A stretch of DNA of 38,060 bases from Gammaproteobacteria bacterium (GCA_024639325.1 JAHEIO010000026.1:8943-47002); one strand, 5' to 3'. Counted from the stretch's first letter, positions 1 to 7,943 are shown. The notes: generated by a model from the letters alone, not told the origin. Translations and numbers: made by a program.

Positions 1-1
1 G

Positions 2-64
2 AAGGACGACGACACCATTGGCTTCGATGTCAGAATAGTCTTCGATCTGACCCTCACCCAATGA
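2..64 (+). CDS. C-terminal end of an unknown protein (partial)
   Basis: An open frame enters from the left edge and ends at TGA 62-64. It encodes about 20 residues ending in alternating hydrophobic residues (GFDVRIVFDLTLTQ). Third codon positions are mostly G or C, like the confirmed genes here; one other plus frame also stays open but has poorer codon use. It would converge on idi, with a REP palindrome between the two stops. Too little is present to assign a family, and it may not be a gene. Confidence 0.35.
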   Translation, partial: KDDDTIGFDVRIVFDLTLTQ

Positions 65-95
65 CCATCCCGCCAGTTACGGTTGGCACGTTCTG

Positions 96-121
96 ATCGG
101 CGCGAGGCGCGCCTCCTACAA
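96..121 (-). repeat. REP-like palindrome, subtype 1
   Basis: Read on the minus strand it begins TTGTAGGAGGCGCGCC and continues TCGCGCCGAT: a GTAG head followed by an imperfect GC-rich palindrome, as in gammaproteobacterial REPs. Similar copies lie at 8994, 11293, 17011 and 19158. The TAG of the head is the stop codon of idi. Confidence 0.85.
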
Positions 122-697
122 AGCCTCCAACTGGTGCCGGTGGTGCCGCTGCATCGTTTCCCATTCGAGCTTGATCCAGGGTGAAAATCGCTGGGGGCTG
201 TGCTTGAGCTGGTCATCCAGCTTCGACGGACTGACGTATTTCCACTCGGAGATTTCGTTGGGGTTGGCGCGCACCGGGTCCGAACTCCTGCCGATGTAGA
301 CCCAGCACAATTCGTGCTCGGCGCCCTGATCCTCGAACTGGACCTGATAGATGAATTTGTACAGGAACACCGGATCAGCGTACATCCCCAGTTCCTGATA
401 CAGGCGCCTGCGCACCGCTTCCTCCATGTCCTCTCCCCACCGGGGGTGGCTGCAGCAACTATTTGCCCAGTAGAGCGGCCAAAGCCTTTTCTGCGCACTT
501 CGCCGCTGGATCAGGACCTCGCCTTCATCGTTGAAGATGAACAGGGAAAACGCGCGGTGCAGGAGTCCGTCGCCGTTGTGGCACTTGTCCTTGTGAAGGT
601 GGCCTATCTCGACGTCGTTGACATCGACCAGGATCAGCTCTTCGGAATCGAAGGAAACGATTTCGTCATTGAGGGGCTGAGACGTGACGTTATTCAA
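116..697 (-). CDS. idi: Isopentenyl-diphosphate delta-isomerase, type 1 (Nudix)
   Basis: Interconverts IPP and DMAPP in the cytoplasm, the last step of the mevalonate route encoded here. The 193-residue product has the type 1 IDI layout: WANSCCSHP with the catalytic-type Cys, a Nudix-like stretch with GEDMEEAVRRRLYQELG, and the EHELCWVY segment with the metal-binding Glu. The start is TTG at 697-695, chosen because GGAGG at 704-708 lies 6 nt upstream and because the frame before it only runs through the preceding gene. It overlaps the end of the HMG-CoA reductase/mevalonate kinase gene by 8 bp, so translational coupling is likely. The stop TAG lies inside a REP palindrome, which also supplies the last Leu codon. 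Family assignment is secure; the start is well supported though non-ATG. Confidence 0.93.
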   Translation of the reverse strand: MNNVTSQPLNDEIVSFDSEELILVDVNDVEIGHLHKDKCHNGDGLLHRAFSLFIFNDEGEVLIQRRSAQKRLWPLYWANSCCSHPRWGEDMEEAVRRRLYQELGMYADPVFLYKFIYQVQFEDQGAEHELCWVYIGRSSDPVRANPNEISEWKYVSPSKLDDQLKHSPQRFSPWIKLEWETMQRHHRHQLEAL

Positions 698-2939
698 TGA
701 CCACCTCCATCGCCTGGTAGCCGGCGCCCTCCAGGGCGATGCTGACATCGCCGGCGTTTTCCGGGCACAGCGCAATGATGGAACCGCCGCCGCCGCCGCC
801 GGTCAGCTTCGCGCCAAGCGCCCCGTTTCTTCTGGCGAGCTGGATCATCTCCTCGATCTCCCAGCTGGACACCTGGAGAGAATTCAGCTGCCCCTGGCAG
901 ACGTTCATCAGGTCTCCCAGATGCTCCATGTCGTTGTTGTGGATCGCCTTGACGGCCTCCAGCGTCAGTCTGTCTATGCTGTCGAAGATCTGCTCATACA
1001 ACCGATTGTTGCGCTGCCACGCCTTGCGGACATTCGCCACCATCCGGGCAGTCAGGCTTTCGATGCCGCTCATGCCTATCACCAGCCTGATTGGAACGCT
1101 GGGCTTTATGGGTTCGACCAGCGGCGGCTGGCCCCGGCGGTACAACAGTGGACGACCGTAGGTCGCCATGGTGTTATCGATGCCCGATGGTGTTCCGTGT
1201 GCGACCTTCTCACACTCGAAAGCCAGACCGTTGACCGCCTCGTCCGACAGATTGAGCCTGAAATGATCGTCCATCGCCCGGATGATAGCCACCGCCACGG
1301 CAGCCGATCCACCGAGGCCCATGGCACGGGGAACATTGGCAAATACGGTGATCCGCATCGCACGATCACTGAGGTCCAGCTTCTCCAGTATCGTCGCCAG
1401 GGGTTGATCGAACGACTGCGGATCCTTTGCCTCGGGGTGGAGCGACTGTTCGACACCCCAGCGCGGGATCATCAGCTCGATGCCGGTTTCGATGTCTTCG
1501 ATCTGAGCCTGTATGGCCAACGGCACCGGGGCCGCAATGGCATGGCGCCCGTATACCACGGCATGCTCGCCAAGCAGTATGATCTTGCCGTGGCCGGCGG
1601 ATAGCGCTCGGGTCGTTTCCTGGCTCGTGACCTTCTTCGCGGCCGACAGTTGTCTCACCTCCTCGATGATCTCATTCGCTTTCCATATCTTGATGTCGCC
1701 ACTGTCGATCAGCCTCTCGACCACGGTATCGAAGATGTCAGCCGGTGCGCCTGCGGCCGTCGTGACGCTGCGTGCGTGCAGCGTCATGTGGCCGTGCTGT
1801 ATGCCTTCGGTGGCCAGCGCCCGCAGTGCAGCGAAATTTTGCGCCAGTCCAACCGCCCCCATGACCTCCGCCAACTCGCGCGCGGACTTGGCGTCGAGTA
1901 TGCGATGGTTCAGCGCAACCGTCGGATTGGATTGTAAAGGCCCCCCCACGGTTCCGACTTTCATCGGAATCTCCATCCAGCCCACGAGATCACCGCGGTC
2001 GTTTTTCGACCAGCGGCTCAACGAAGAGTAGTGTCCACCGCGCGCTGCGTGCGCATGAGCGGCGGCCTCTATGGCTCGCCAATCATTGCCGGTAGCAAGC
2101 GCCACGGCATCCACCCCGTTCATGATGCCCTTGTTGTGGGTTGCCGCCCGATATGGGTCCACCACGGCAAATTCCGACGCCACGATGATGCCGTCTCTGA
2201 CCTGCTCGCCGTCGAATCCTTTTCCGGCAAGGTACTCCACCGGTATGACGCACTCGGTCGTGACCAGCGCGCGATCGGTAAGATTGGAGAGGATCCTCAA
2301 AAAAACCTTCCCGCCGGTAATGGTTTCGACCAGCGCCGCCACCCCTTCACACATGGTGTTGACCAAATTGGCCCCCATGGCATCACAGGTATCCACCAGG
2401 AGATGAATGACCAGCATATCCCCGCCGCCCGTGGGCGACGGGTGCGTGTGCACCTCGGTGTCCTTGGCGCCGCCGCCACGGGCAACCATGTTGGGATGCA
2501 GGCTGTTAGCCAGGTTGAGAATTTCCTGTTTTCTTCGCTCGAGTTCAGAGCGTGCTTTGGCCATGTGACTGACACCAACAACCTGAACCTGCCCGATCAG
2601 AATGGATTCTGTGCTGGATGCATCAAATCCCCCGCCATTGCGGACGATCTTTGCAGCCGCACTCAGCGCGGCCACAATCGAGGGCTCCTCGACAACCAGA
2701 GGTACCACGTACTCCTTGTCATTGATCAGGAAATTCAGGCCGAGTCCGACCGGCAATCCCATGACGCCGATCACGTTCTCGATCATCTTGTCTGCGGTTT
2801 TTACCGTCAGCGTATGGTCGCCGCGCACCAGCGTGAGATAGTCGGTCTCGTTGATAAGGCCTCGCGCATGCACTTCCCGCACTCTTTGCGAAACGCTCAA
2901 CTTGTAAAAATCTGGAATGCGAGACATCCTGGATAACAT
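690..2939 (-). CDS. Fused HMG-CoA reductase (class II) - mevalonate kinase
   Basis: One 749-residue reading frame carries two successive mevalonate enzymes. Residues ~1-430 are a class II HMG-CoA reductase: ENVIG near the N terminus, VVEEPSIVAA, DAMGANLVNTM, the THNKGIMNG..ATGNDWRA block, and GHMTLHAR with the catalytic His. Residues ~445-749 are a GHMP-family mevalonate kinase: GHGKIILLGEHAVVYG, a GLGGSAAVAVA phosphate loop, HGTPSGIDN with the catalytic Asp, and GAKLTGGGGGGS. The product would turn HMG-CoA into mevalonate and then 5-phosphomevalonate without leaving the polypeptide. ATG 2939 follows the stop of the phosphomevalonate kinase gene with no gap and has AGGAG 7 nt upstream; Met5 is a less likely start. 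The 3' end overlaps idi. No stop or frameshift separates the halves. Cofactor preference (NADH or NADPH) cannot be read from this. Confidence 0.93.
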   Translation of the reverse strand: MLSRMSRIPDFYKLSVSQRVREVHARGLINETDYLTLVRGDHTLTVKTADKMIENVIGVMGLPVGLGLNFLINDKEYVVPLVVEEPSIVAALSAAAKIVRNGGGFDASSTESILIGQVQVVGVSHMAKARSELERRKQEILNLANSLHPNMVARGGGAKDTEVHTHPSPTGGGDMLVIHLLVDTCDAMGANLVNTMCEGVAALVETITGGKVFLRILSNLTDRALVTTECVIPVEYLAGKGFDGEQVRDGIIVASEFAVVDPYRAATHNKGIMNGVDAVALATGNDWRAIEAAAHAHAARGGHYSSLSRWSKNDRGDLVGWMEIPMKVGTVGGPLQSNPTVALNHRILDAKSARELAEVMGAVGLAQNFAALRALATEGIQHGHMTLHARSVTTAAGAPADIFDTVVERLIDSGDIKIWKANEIIEEVRQLSAAKKVTSQETTRALSAGHGKIILLGEHAVVYGRHAIAAPVPLAIQAQIEDIETGIELMIPRWGVEQSLHPEAKDPQSFDQPLATILEKLDLSDRAMRITVFANVPRAMGLGGSAAVAVAIIRAMDDHFRLNLSDEAVNGLAFECEKVAHGTPSGIDNTMATYGRPLLYRRGQPPLVEPIKPSVPIRLVIGMSGIESLTARMVANVRKAWQRNNRLYEQIFDSIDRLTLEAVKAIHNNDMEHLGDLMNVCQGQLNSLQVSSWEIEEMIQLARRNGALGAKLTGGGGGGSIIALCPENAGDVSIALEGAGYQAMEVVIE
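704..708 (-). promoter_or_regulatory. Shine-Dalgarno of idi
   Basis: GGAGG on the minus strand, 6 nt before the TTG start of idi and inside the last codons of the upstream fused gene. It decides the TTG start. Confidence 0.75.
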
Positions 2940-4004
2940 TCAAATACTCCTAATCGTCCGTACCCCTTCAGGGTCGATGAATATGTCTAATGCGGGGTAT
3001 CCCGACTTTTCCGCCAGATCAACGAAACGATTGATACCGTTCCCGCCGGTGCCCATCGCAACGCCAAGATCGCCGCCTCCGGCGCCGCAGGGTTTATAAA
3101 CCAATCCGGTTTCGATTGCCAGTGCAGACAATTCACGATGGGGCCGGCTGAACAAATCGAGTTCCGCCCGTTGGCCAAGGGCATCCAGATTGCGCGCATA
3201 TCGCTTTACGGCATCGAGAAACCGTTCACTATCATCATCCCTGACCGCCAACAATGCCTCCGCGCAGATTTGGCCCAGTTTATCCATTAACTTATTGTAA
3301 GACATACCGTTTTTTCCACGCCAGGAGTTGAGTTTGCGCAGCAGACCCGGCGTGGACGCGGATCGACCCGACCAGATAATCCGGTAGTTCAGACCGGAGG
3401 GGAGTACCGCGGGTCGAGCCGCCGGCTGCGCATCTCGAATTTGGTACTCGACGACGCCCCCGTAGAGGCTCGCGGCGATATCGACGCCGCTCCCCAGGCC
3501 CGCCTGAAAGACGCGGTGAGCATATACCAGGATCGAAAGCCACTGTTTCGCGGTCAATTGCGCCTGCCCCGCATACGCCCTCAAACCGTGGGCGAGGGCT
3601 ACCGTCAGAGCCGCGCTCGAACCGAGGCCCAGTTTCCGGGGAATGGGGCTGTCCACGTCGTGATAGAGGTTCGTGCTGTCCATACGGAGCGAGAATCCTT
3701 GACCGTGTAAATCGGGGATGATTTCTTTTTCCGACAGAAAGTCGACGATCGACTTCAATAGCCCGAAACTATCGACGCTGCTCCGTTCGTCGAGCCATTG
3801 CAGGCCGCCATCGCGGGTAATCTCGAAATTGCCCGCGTGCGGTGACAACGGATGTGACCAGACCCGGCATTTCCCGCCGTCAGTCGGACTGATTTCCACA
3901 TTGACTGTACGATTCGCCGCGATCGCCAGCGCCGGCGCGCCTTCCAGCACCGCGTATTCCCCGAGCAGAACTATTTTTCCCGGCGCAGTGGAAGATACCG
4001 TCAT
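2940..4004 (-). CDS. Phosphomevalonate kinase (GHMP family)
   Basis: Predicted to phosphorylate 5-phosphomevalonate to the 5-diphosphate in the cytoplasm, the step between the fused kinase downstream and the decarboxylase at 7943. The 354-residue product has the three GHMP motifs: STAPGKIVLLGEYAVLEG at the N terminus, KLGLGSSAALTVALAHG near residue 125, and KPCGAGGGDLGVAMG near the C terminus; GLGSGVDIAAS lies between them. The Lys-Pro-x-Gly-Ala-Gly-Gly-Gly-Asp form of the last motif fits phosphomevalonate kinases better than mevalonate kinases, and a mevalonate kinase is already present in the fusion. The stop abuts the ATG of the fusion gene. The start has no obvious Shine-Dalgarno. A 57-bp gap separates it from the gamma-glutamyltransferase gene upstream, so both may share a transcript. 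Confidence 0.88.
   Translation of the reverse strand: MTVSSTAPGKIVLLGEYAVLEGAPALAIAANRTVNVEISPTDGGKCRVWSHPLSPHAGNFEITRDGGLQWLDERSSVDSFGLLKSIVDFLSEKEIIPDLHGQGFSLRMDSTNLYHDVDSPIPRKLGLGSSAALTVALAHGLRAYAGQAQLTAKQWLSILVYAHRVFQAGLGSGVDIAASLYGGVVEYQIRDAQPAARPAVLPSGLNYRIIWSGRSASTPGLLRKLNSWRGKNGMSYNKLMDKLGQICAEALLAVRDDDSERFLDAVKRYARNLDALGQRAELDLFSRPHRELSALAIETGLVYKPCGAGGGDLGVAMGTGGNGINRFVDLAEKSGYPALDIFIDPEGVRTIRSI
2947..2951 (-). promoter_or_regulatory. Shine-Dalgarno of the HMGR-MK fusion
   Basis: AGGAG within the last codons of the phosphomevalonate kinase gene, 7 nt before ATG 2939. It favours this Met over Met5 and points to coupled translation. Confidence 0.7.
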
Positions 4005-4061
4005 CGGTGCCCAGCCTACCCGTGCCGCGCCGTCACTCGGGGTCCTGGTGAGACATGCGGG

Positions 4062-5645
4062 TTAGAAGCCGACTGCCTGGCCATCCTTCCTGTGGTCCGA
4101 TCCCGCGCAGTATGAACCGTCGTCGAGGCGGTAAATCAACTGTGCGCCGCCGAATGAAAAAACCGGTTGGCTATCGGACAAGGTGTGTCCCCTGTTTTCA
4201 ATCAGGTCGCGGATCACGGTTTCGTCGAATCCCTCCTCGAACACAAGGTCGCCATGCGCATCGATATACCAGCGCGGCGCATCGGATGCGGCCTGCGGAT
4301 TCTGGTTATAGGTAAAGACCCGAACCATCATCTGTACGTGGCCCTGGGCCTGCATGTTCCCGCCCATGACGCCGAAGCTCATCAGCGGTGCGCCATTTTG
4401 CATTACAAACGCCGGGATTATGGTGTGGAAGGGCCGCTTGTTACCTGCTACGGCATTTGGGTGATCCGGATCCATGTTGAATCCGGCAGCCCGGTTCTGC
4501 AGATTGATTCCCGTACCGGGAACAACGATTCCGGAGCCAAAGTTCGAAAAGTTCGACTGGATGAGCGATACCATCATTCCGTTCTCATCCGCGGTGGCGA
4601 GGTACACCGTGCCGCCGCCTCGGGGAAGGTCGCTCAAAGAAACGGCGCTGTCCGGCTTGATCCGCTCCGCGCACCCTGCCAGCGAAGACTTGTCCAGAAG
4701 TTCCTCGACGCTTGTCCGCATGTAGTCGGGGTCGGCTACATGCGTGTGCGCAAGGTGCAATCCGATCTTAGTCGCCTCGACCTGGAAGTGGACGCTGTCC
4801 GCACTGTCGAGAGCATAATCCTCCAATTTGAAATATTCGAGGATACCCAGGGCGGCAAGTGCGGCGACGCCCTGGCCGTTCGGCGGGATCTCCAGCAAGG
4901 TTGCGTCACCGTATGCCATGCCGACCGGATCGACCCACTCGGATGCGTGACCGGCCAGATCCTCGAGCGAAATTTCACAACCGTTCGGATTCAGGTAATC
5001 CACCATGCGTTGCGCCAGATCACCACGATAGAACGCCTGCCCGTCGCTTTCCGCGATTTGACGCAATGTATTCGCCTGATCGGGCAGGGCGAACCGTTCA
5101 CCAATGCCGGGGGCTCGCCCACGCGGTGCGAATGCCGAGCGGAATCCGGAATACCGGGAAAAAGTCACCACCGCTTCTTGCCAGGATGTATGGATGGTCG
5201 GACTGACCACGAATCCCCCGGAGGCGTAGCGGATGGCCCGCTCGAACAGATCCTTGAAGGGCAACTTCCCAAAACGTTTGGACAGACTCACCCAGGTGTC
5301 AACGGCGCCGGGCACGGTGATCGAATCCCAACCGGACTCGAAACCGGCACTACCGATGAAGCGGTCGTACGTCCAACTCGAGGGCGACCGGCCGGAACCG
5401 TTCAAACCATGGATCCGCTCGCCATCCCACACGATAGCAAAGGCATCCGAACCGATGCCGTTGCTGCACGGTTCCACCACGGTGAGGGTGATCGCGGTTG
5501 CCAGGGCGGCGTCGACCGCGTTGCCTCCGCGGCGCAGAGTATCCAGCCCGGCCTGCGCGGCGAGGGGCTGCGAGGTGGCAACCACGTTTCGAGCAAATAC
5601 GGGGACTCGGCGCGATCGGTACGGCAGGGACCAGTCGATTTCCAT
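4062..5645 (-). CDS. Gamma-glutamyltransferase family protein
   Basis: A 527-residue Ntn-hydrolase of the gamma-glutamyltranspeptidase superfamily. Visible are RNVVATSQPLAAQAG and RRGGNAVDAALA at the N terminus, typical of the family, and GGGTVYLATADENG, where Thr ~346 is the expected autoprocessing nucleophile opening the small subunit. GVMGGNMQAQGHVQ follows. No signal peptide is seen, so it is probably cytoplasmic, unlike periplasmic E. coli Ggt; the substrate is unknown and may not be glutathione. The chosen ATG is two codons after an in-frame TTG, and neither has a convincing Shine-Dalgarno. It lies 58 bp after the HD-GYP gene and 57 bp before the phosphomevalonate kinase gene, all on one strand, so it may be co-transcribed with mevalonate genes although no metabolic link is evident. 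Confidence 0.87.
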   Translation of the reverse strand: MEIDWSLPYRSRRVPVFARNVVATSQPLAAQAGLDTLRRGGNAVDAALATAITLTVVEPCSNGIGSDAFAIVWDGERIHGLNGSGRSPSSWTYDRFIGSAGFESGWDSITVPGAVDTWVSLSKRFGKLPFKDLFERAIRYASGGFVVSPTIHTSWQEAVVTFSRYSGFRSAFAPRGRAPGIGERFALPDQANTLRQIAESDGQAFYRGDLAQRMVDYLNPNGCEISLEDLAGHASEWVDPVGMAYGDATLLEIPPNGQGVAALAALGILEYFKLEDYALDSADSVHFQVEATKIGLHLAHTHVADPDYMRTSVEELLDKSSLAGCAERIKPDSAVSLSDLPRGGGTVYLATADENGMMVSLIQSNFSNFGSGIVVPGTGINLQNRAAGFNMDPDHPNAVAGNKRPFHTIIPAFVMQNGAPLMSFGVMGGNMQAQGHVQMMVRVFTYNQNPQAASDAPRWYIDAHGDLVFEEGFDETVIRDLIENRGHTLSDSQPVFSFGGAQLIYRLDDGSYCAGSDHRKDGQAVGF

Positions 5646-5703
5646 GGGCAATTGCGGCTAATCGTCTACGGGGGGCTTGGAATCTCACACCGCGACCGGA
5701 TTG

Positions 5704-6939
5704 TCAAGCCAGGATACCGGTCACATCCAGGTTTTGTTCGCTCGGATCGGTCACCCGGATGATCAGTCGCGTCGCGCCATCGCCAACACCCTGGTTTGCC
5801 AGGTCGATGACCGTCGGATCGGTGATGCGCTCGCCATCGGCGTCGACAACGAGCCTGACCGTGGGTTTGAGCTGTTTTTCAGGGTGACGGTTGACCACGA
5901 CAGCAACCTCTTTGGTATTGAGCTCCACGAAACTTCCCACAGGGAAAATCCCGATGCACTGAATGAACTGCTCGACGACACCTTTTTCGAAGTTGTTTCC
6001 ACGGTCACCATACAATTCCGTCAACGCCTGAAACGAAGTCTTGCCCTTGCGGTGGGGGCGATCCATGGTGGCTGACTGGTAGGAATCGGAAACACCGCTG
6101 ATCGCCGCGAGCGCAGATATGTCGTCTCCGGCGGCTCCACGCGGGTAGCCCGACCCATCCCGCCGTTCATGGTGCTGTTGAATAATTTGAATAACCGTGC
6201 TTGGAAAATCAACCGCCTGGTCCAGCATCTTGACCGACGCATCGACGTGGCCCTTCAGTATGTCCTTCTCCTCCCTGGTTAGCGGCCCTTTCTTGTTGAC
6301 GATTTCAGCGGGCATGCGCAGCATGCCGATATCCTGGAACAAGGTTGCCGTAGCCAGAGATTCCATGACGTCCATCGGCAACCGCATTGCTCGCCCTACG
6401 GTGAGGGCGAGCGCGGTAATCGAAACGGGGCTGACGTAGCCATGCGAGTCATTACCCTGTTGCCCGGTCAGCCAGGTCAGTGCCGAGGGGTTCCTGTTTA
6501 TACTGCTGACCAGCCCCGAGACCGATTGCTCGAGGTCCCCCTCGCTGATCCGATTCCCCTGCTGGATGTCGATTACCACCTGGTTATACATGTCGTTGGC
6601 GCTCTCGAGCACCTTGCGCGCCATTGGTATTTCTTGTTCCAACGGGGTTTCGTCGGAAAAAGCTCCCGTATTGGCCGAAGACGACAGTGATACGAACACC
6701 TGGGTGATGTCCTTCAATCCATAGCTGTCCGGAAGATAGTTCTTCGCTTCCTTGCCGAATTTTGGGTCGATGTAGACGTACTCGCACAGCTTTCTGACCC
6801 TTGTCAGTTCGTCATCGCTGGAGACCTTGAATCCCTGGAACTCGAACGGCGGCTCGAACGGCGCCTGGTTCCACGGCCTGTCCAGGTCCGTGACATACAT
6901 GTTGATCTCCAGATCGTTCGTGGAAATTTTTCGCCTCAT
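5704..6939 (-). CDS. HD-GYP domain protein (DUF3391-type N terminus), degenerate HD
   Basis: A 411-residue protein of the cyclic-di-GMP phosphodiesterase superfamily. Residues ~1-90 look like the N-terminal DUF3391-type module (MRRKISTNDLEINMYVTDLD, then a segment with EYVYID). Residues ~160-330 hold the HD-GYP region, with HHERRDGSGYPRG at ~256-268 and the later His231 kept. The HD dyad reads FQDIGM (Gln202-Asp203) rather than HD, and the upstream ligand His of the usual HS motif seems replaced (SPVSITALAL). Catalysis may therefore be reduced, and the protein could act as a receptor. The ATG at 6939 is preceded by GGAGG (6948-6952) and by a good promoter; an in-frame upstream extension runs through that promoter and was rejected. 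It is first in the run that continues into the mevalonate genes. Confidence 0.88.
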   Translation of the reverse strand: MRRKISTNDLEINMYVTDLDRPWNQAPFEPPFEFQGFKVSSDDELTRVRKLCEYVYIDPKFGKEAKNYLPDSYGLKDITQVFVSLSSSANTGAFSDETPLEQEIPMARKVLESANDMYNQVVIDIQQGNRISEGDLEQSVSGLVSSINRNPSALTWLTGQQGNDSHGYVSPVSITALALTVGRAMRLPMDVMESLATATLFQDIGMLRMPAEIVNKKGPLTREEKDILKGHVDASVKMLDQAVDFPSTVIQIIQQHHERRDGSGYPRGAAGDDISALAAISGVSDSYQSATMDRPHRKGKTSFQALTELYGDRGNNFEKGVVEQFIQCIGIFPVGSFVELNTKEVAVVVNRHPEKQLKPTVRLVVDADGERITDPTVIDLANQGVGDGATRLIIRVTDPSEQNLDVTGILA

Positions 6940-6947
6940 CGTCCCTC

Positions 6948-6952
6948 CCTCC
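6948..6952 (-). promoter_or_regulatory. Shine-Dalgarno of the HD-GYP gene
   Basis: GGAGG 8 nt before the ATG at 6939, within a longer GGAGGGAGGGAC run. It selects this ATG over the upstream in-frame start. Confidence 0.75.
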
Positions 6953-6993
6953 TCAGTTTCATCACACCCAAATGCCGTTATATTCCCCACGTC

Positions 6994-7022
6994 ATTATAA
7001 TCCAATTGACGACCCCCCCCAA
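6994..7022 (-). promoter_or_regulatory. Sigma-70-like promoter of the HD-GYP/mevalonate run
   Basis: On the minus strand a perfect -10 hexamer TATAAT (6999-6994) is preceded, with a 17-nt spacer, by TTGGGG (7022-7017) as a partial -35. Transcription would begin near 6987, giving a leader of about 45-50 nt before the HD-GYP ATG. It may serve the gamma-glutamyltransferase and mevalonate genes downstream if there is no internal terminator. Confidence 0.55.
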
Positions 7023-7035
7023 CGATCGCGATCGT
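7022..7035. promoter_or_regulatory. 14-bp perfect palindrome next to the -35 (possible operator)
   Basis: ACGATCGCGATCGT is fully self-complementary and touches the upstream edge of the predicted -35 of the HD-GYP promoter. Its position suits an operator or activator site. No regulator is identified, and short GATC/CGCG-rich palindromes can occur without function. Confidence 0.35.
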
Positions 7036-7057
7036 CATAGAGATCAAGGCAATACAC

Positions 7058-7074
7058 AGCCGGTTCGACCGGCT
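7058..7074 (-). terminator. Hairpin after the nitroreductase gene
   Basis: AGCCGGT and ACCGGCT form a perfect 7-bp stem with a 3-nt loop, 16 nt past the nitroreductase stop. On the minus strand the following bases (GTGTATT) are only weakly T-rich, so it is a poor intrinsic terminator. Confidence 0.4.
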
Positions 7075-7090
7075 TGGTGCAATATGCGGG

Positions 7091-7666
7091 TTAAATCTCC
7101 ACCAAGATATCCGATACGGGTTTTCGGGCGGTCACCGGGATTTCCGCTGCAAATCCGTACCAGACGAGCCCGACGACCTGCTCGACCTTCGGATCCGTCC
7201 AAATTGCCTCGTAGAATCGCGCGTCACGCGTAACTTCACCCGTGGTCCACTTGGTTCCCACGCCACGGGACCAGAGATACAGCGAAAGTGCATAGATCGC
7301 GCAACACGTCGCGGCATAGTCCTCCCGGGCGCGCAGCTCATCGGACGATTTCAAGCAGGTAACCACGAGCCAACCCGGTATGGAAGACCAGCGCGCTCTC
7401 TTCGCTGCCGCGGCCTCTTCGCCTTTCTTCAAGGCCACCAGATTTGCATTCAGCTCCACGATGGTGGATTTCACGTTTTCCGACAGCAAATAGAACCGCC
7501 ACGGCTCCGTCAAATGGTGGTTGGGAACCCACCTGGCCAGATCTATGGCTTCAAGTATCAGTTCCCTGGGAGGCGGCTCTTGTTCGAAAAAATTTATCGA
7601 TCGCCTGCCGCGCATGAGCTCCTCTAGCGACAACGAATCGTGTTCACCTGCGGCTGTACTGGTCAT
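7091..7666 (-). CDS. Nitroreductase family protein
   Basis: A 191-residue protein of the FMN-dependent nitroreductase fold. Visible are RGRRSINFFEQEPPP near the N terminus (the R-R-S phosphate-binding start of the family), ARWVPNHHLTEPWRFYLL (family W/A-P-S/N...P-W-R-F motif), the middle helix EDYAATCCAIYALSLYLWSRGVGTKW, and VVGLVWYGFA...RKPVSDIL at the C terminus. Such proteins reduce nitro-aromatics, quinones or other electrophiles with NAD(P)H; the natural substrate is not deducible. The start Met (MTSTAAGEH) was preferred over an upstream in-frame start that adds 12 residues unlike the family. No good Shine-Dalgarno is visible. It is divergent from the small membrane ORF and diphosphomevalonate decarboxylase gene, with ~75 bp between. 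Confidence 0.88.
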   Translation of the reverse strand: MTSTAAGEHDSLSLEELMRGRRSINFFEQEPPPRELILEAIDLARWVPNHHLTEPWRFYLLSENVKSTIVELNANLVALKKGEEAAAAKRARWSSIPGWLVVTCLKSSDELRAREDYAATCCAIYALSLYLWSRGVGTKWTTGEVTRDARFYEAIWTDPKVEQVVGLVWYGFAAEIPVTARKPVSDILVEI

Positions 7667-7742
7667 AGTGGTGTAATATCTAAGTAAGCACAGCCCCAAC
7701 ACTAACGCGGTATAGTCACACCATCAACTACTACGTTAGGTC

Positions 7743-7943
7743 ATGCTGATGAACAAAAAAAGCCGATCCCGTGTACAGCGATACCCGTTCGCTGGCGTTC
7801 TCACCGTAATTCCCCTGCGGATCACGTGGATCGTATTGTCAATCCTGTTGAGGCACCTCTCCGCTCTCGGCGGTTCCCGGGTCAGGGCACTGGCCGGCAC
7901 GGACGGTCCCGACCAGATACTGATCGAACGAACCTCGGCCTGA
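7743..7943 (+). CDS. Small predicted membrane ORF coupled to mvaD
   Basis: An open frame of 66 codons whose stop overlaps the ATG of the decarboxylase gene (TGATG, 1 bp shared). After a basic start (MNKKSRSRVQRYP) it has a hydrophobic stretch, FAGVLTVIPLRITWIVLSIL, that resembles the first membrane segment of DUF502-type proteins, but it stops where those proteins, roughly 200 residues long, would continue. It may be a remnant of such a gene, a small membrane protein, or a leader that couples translation into mvaD. No strong Shine-Dalgarno was found before ATG 7743 or 7749. Existence as a protein is uncertain. Confidence 0.4.
   Translation: MLMNKKSRSRVQRYPFAGVLTVIPLRITWIVLSILLRHLSALGGSRVRALAGTDGPDQILIERTSA

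Noticed and set aside
4167-5762. 531-codon plus-strand frame opposite the gamma-glutamyltransferase gene
   Set aside because: Antisense shadow of a gene with clear family motifs; the translation shows no recognisable domain and the frame arises from high GC.
7702-7739. CTAACG/CGTTAG inverted repeat between the nitroreductase gene and the small ORF
   Set aside because: Only 6 bp per arm with 26 bp between; expected by chance at this length.
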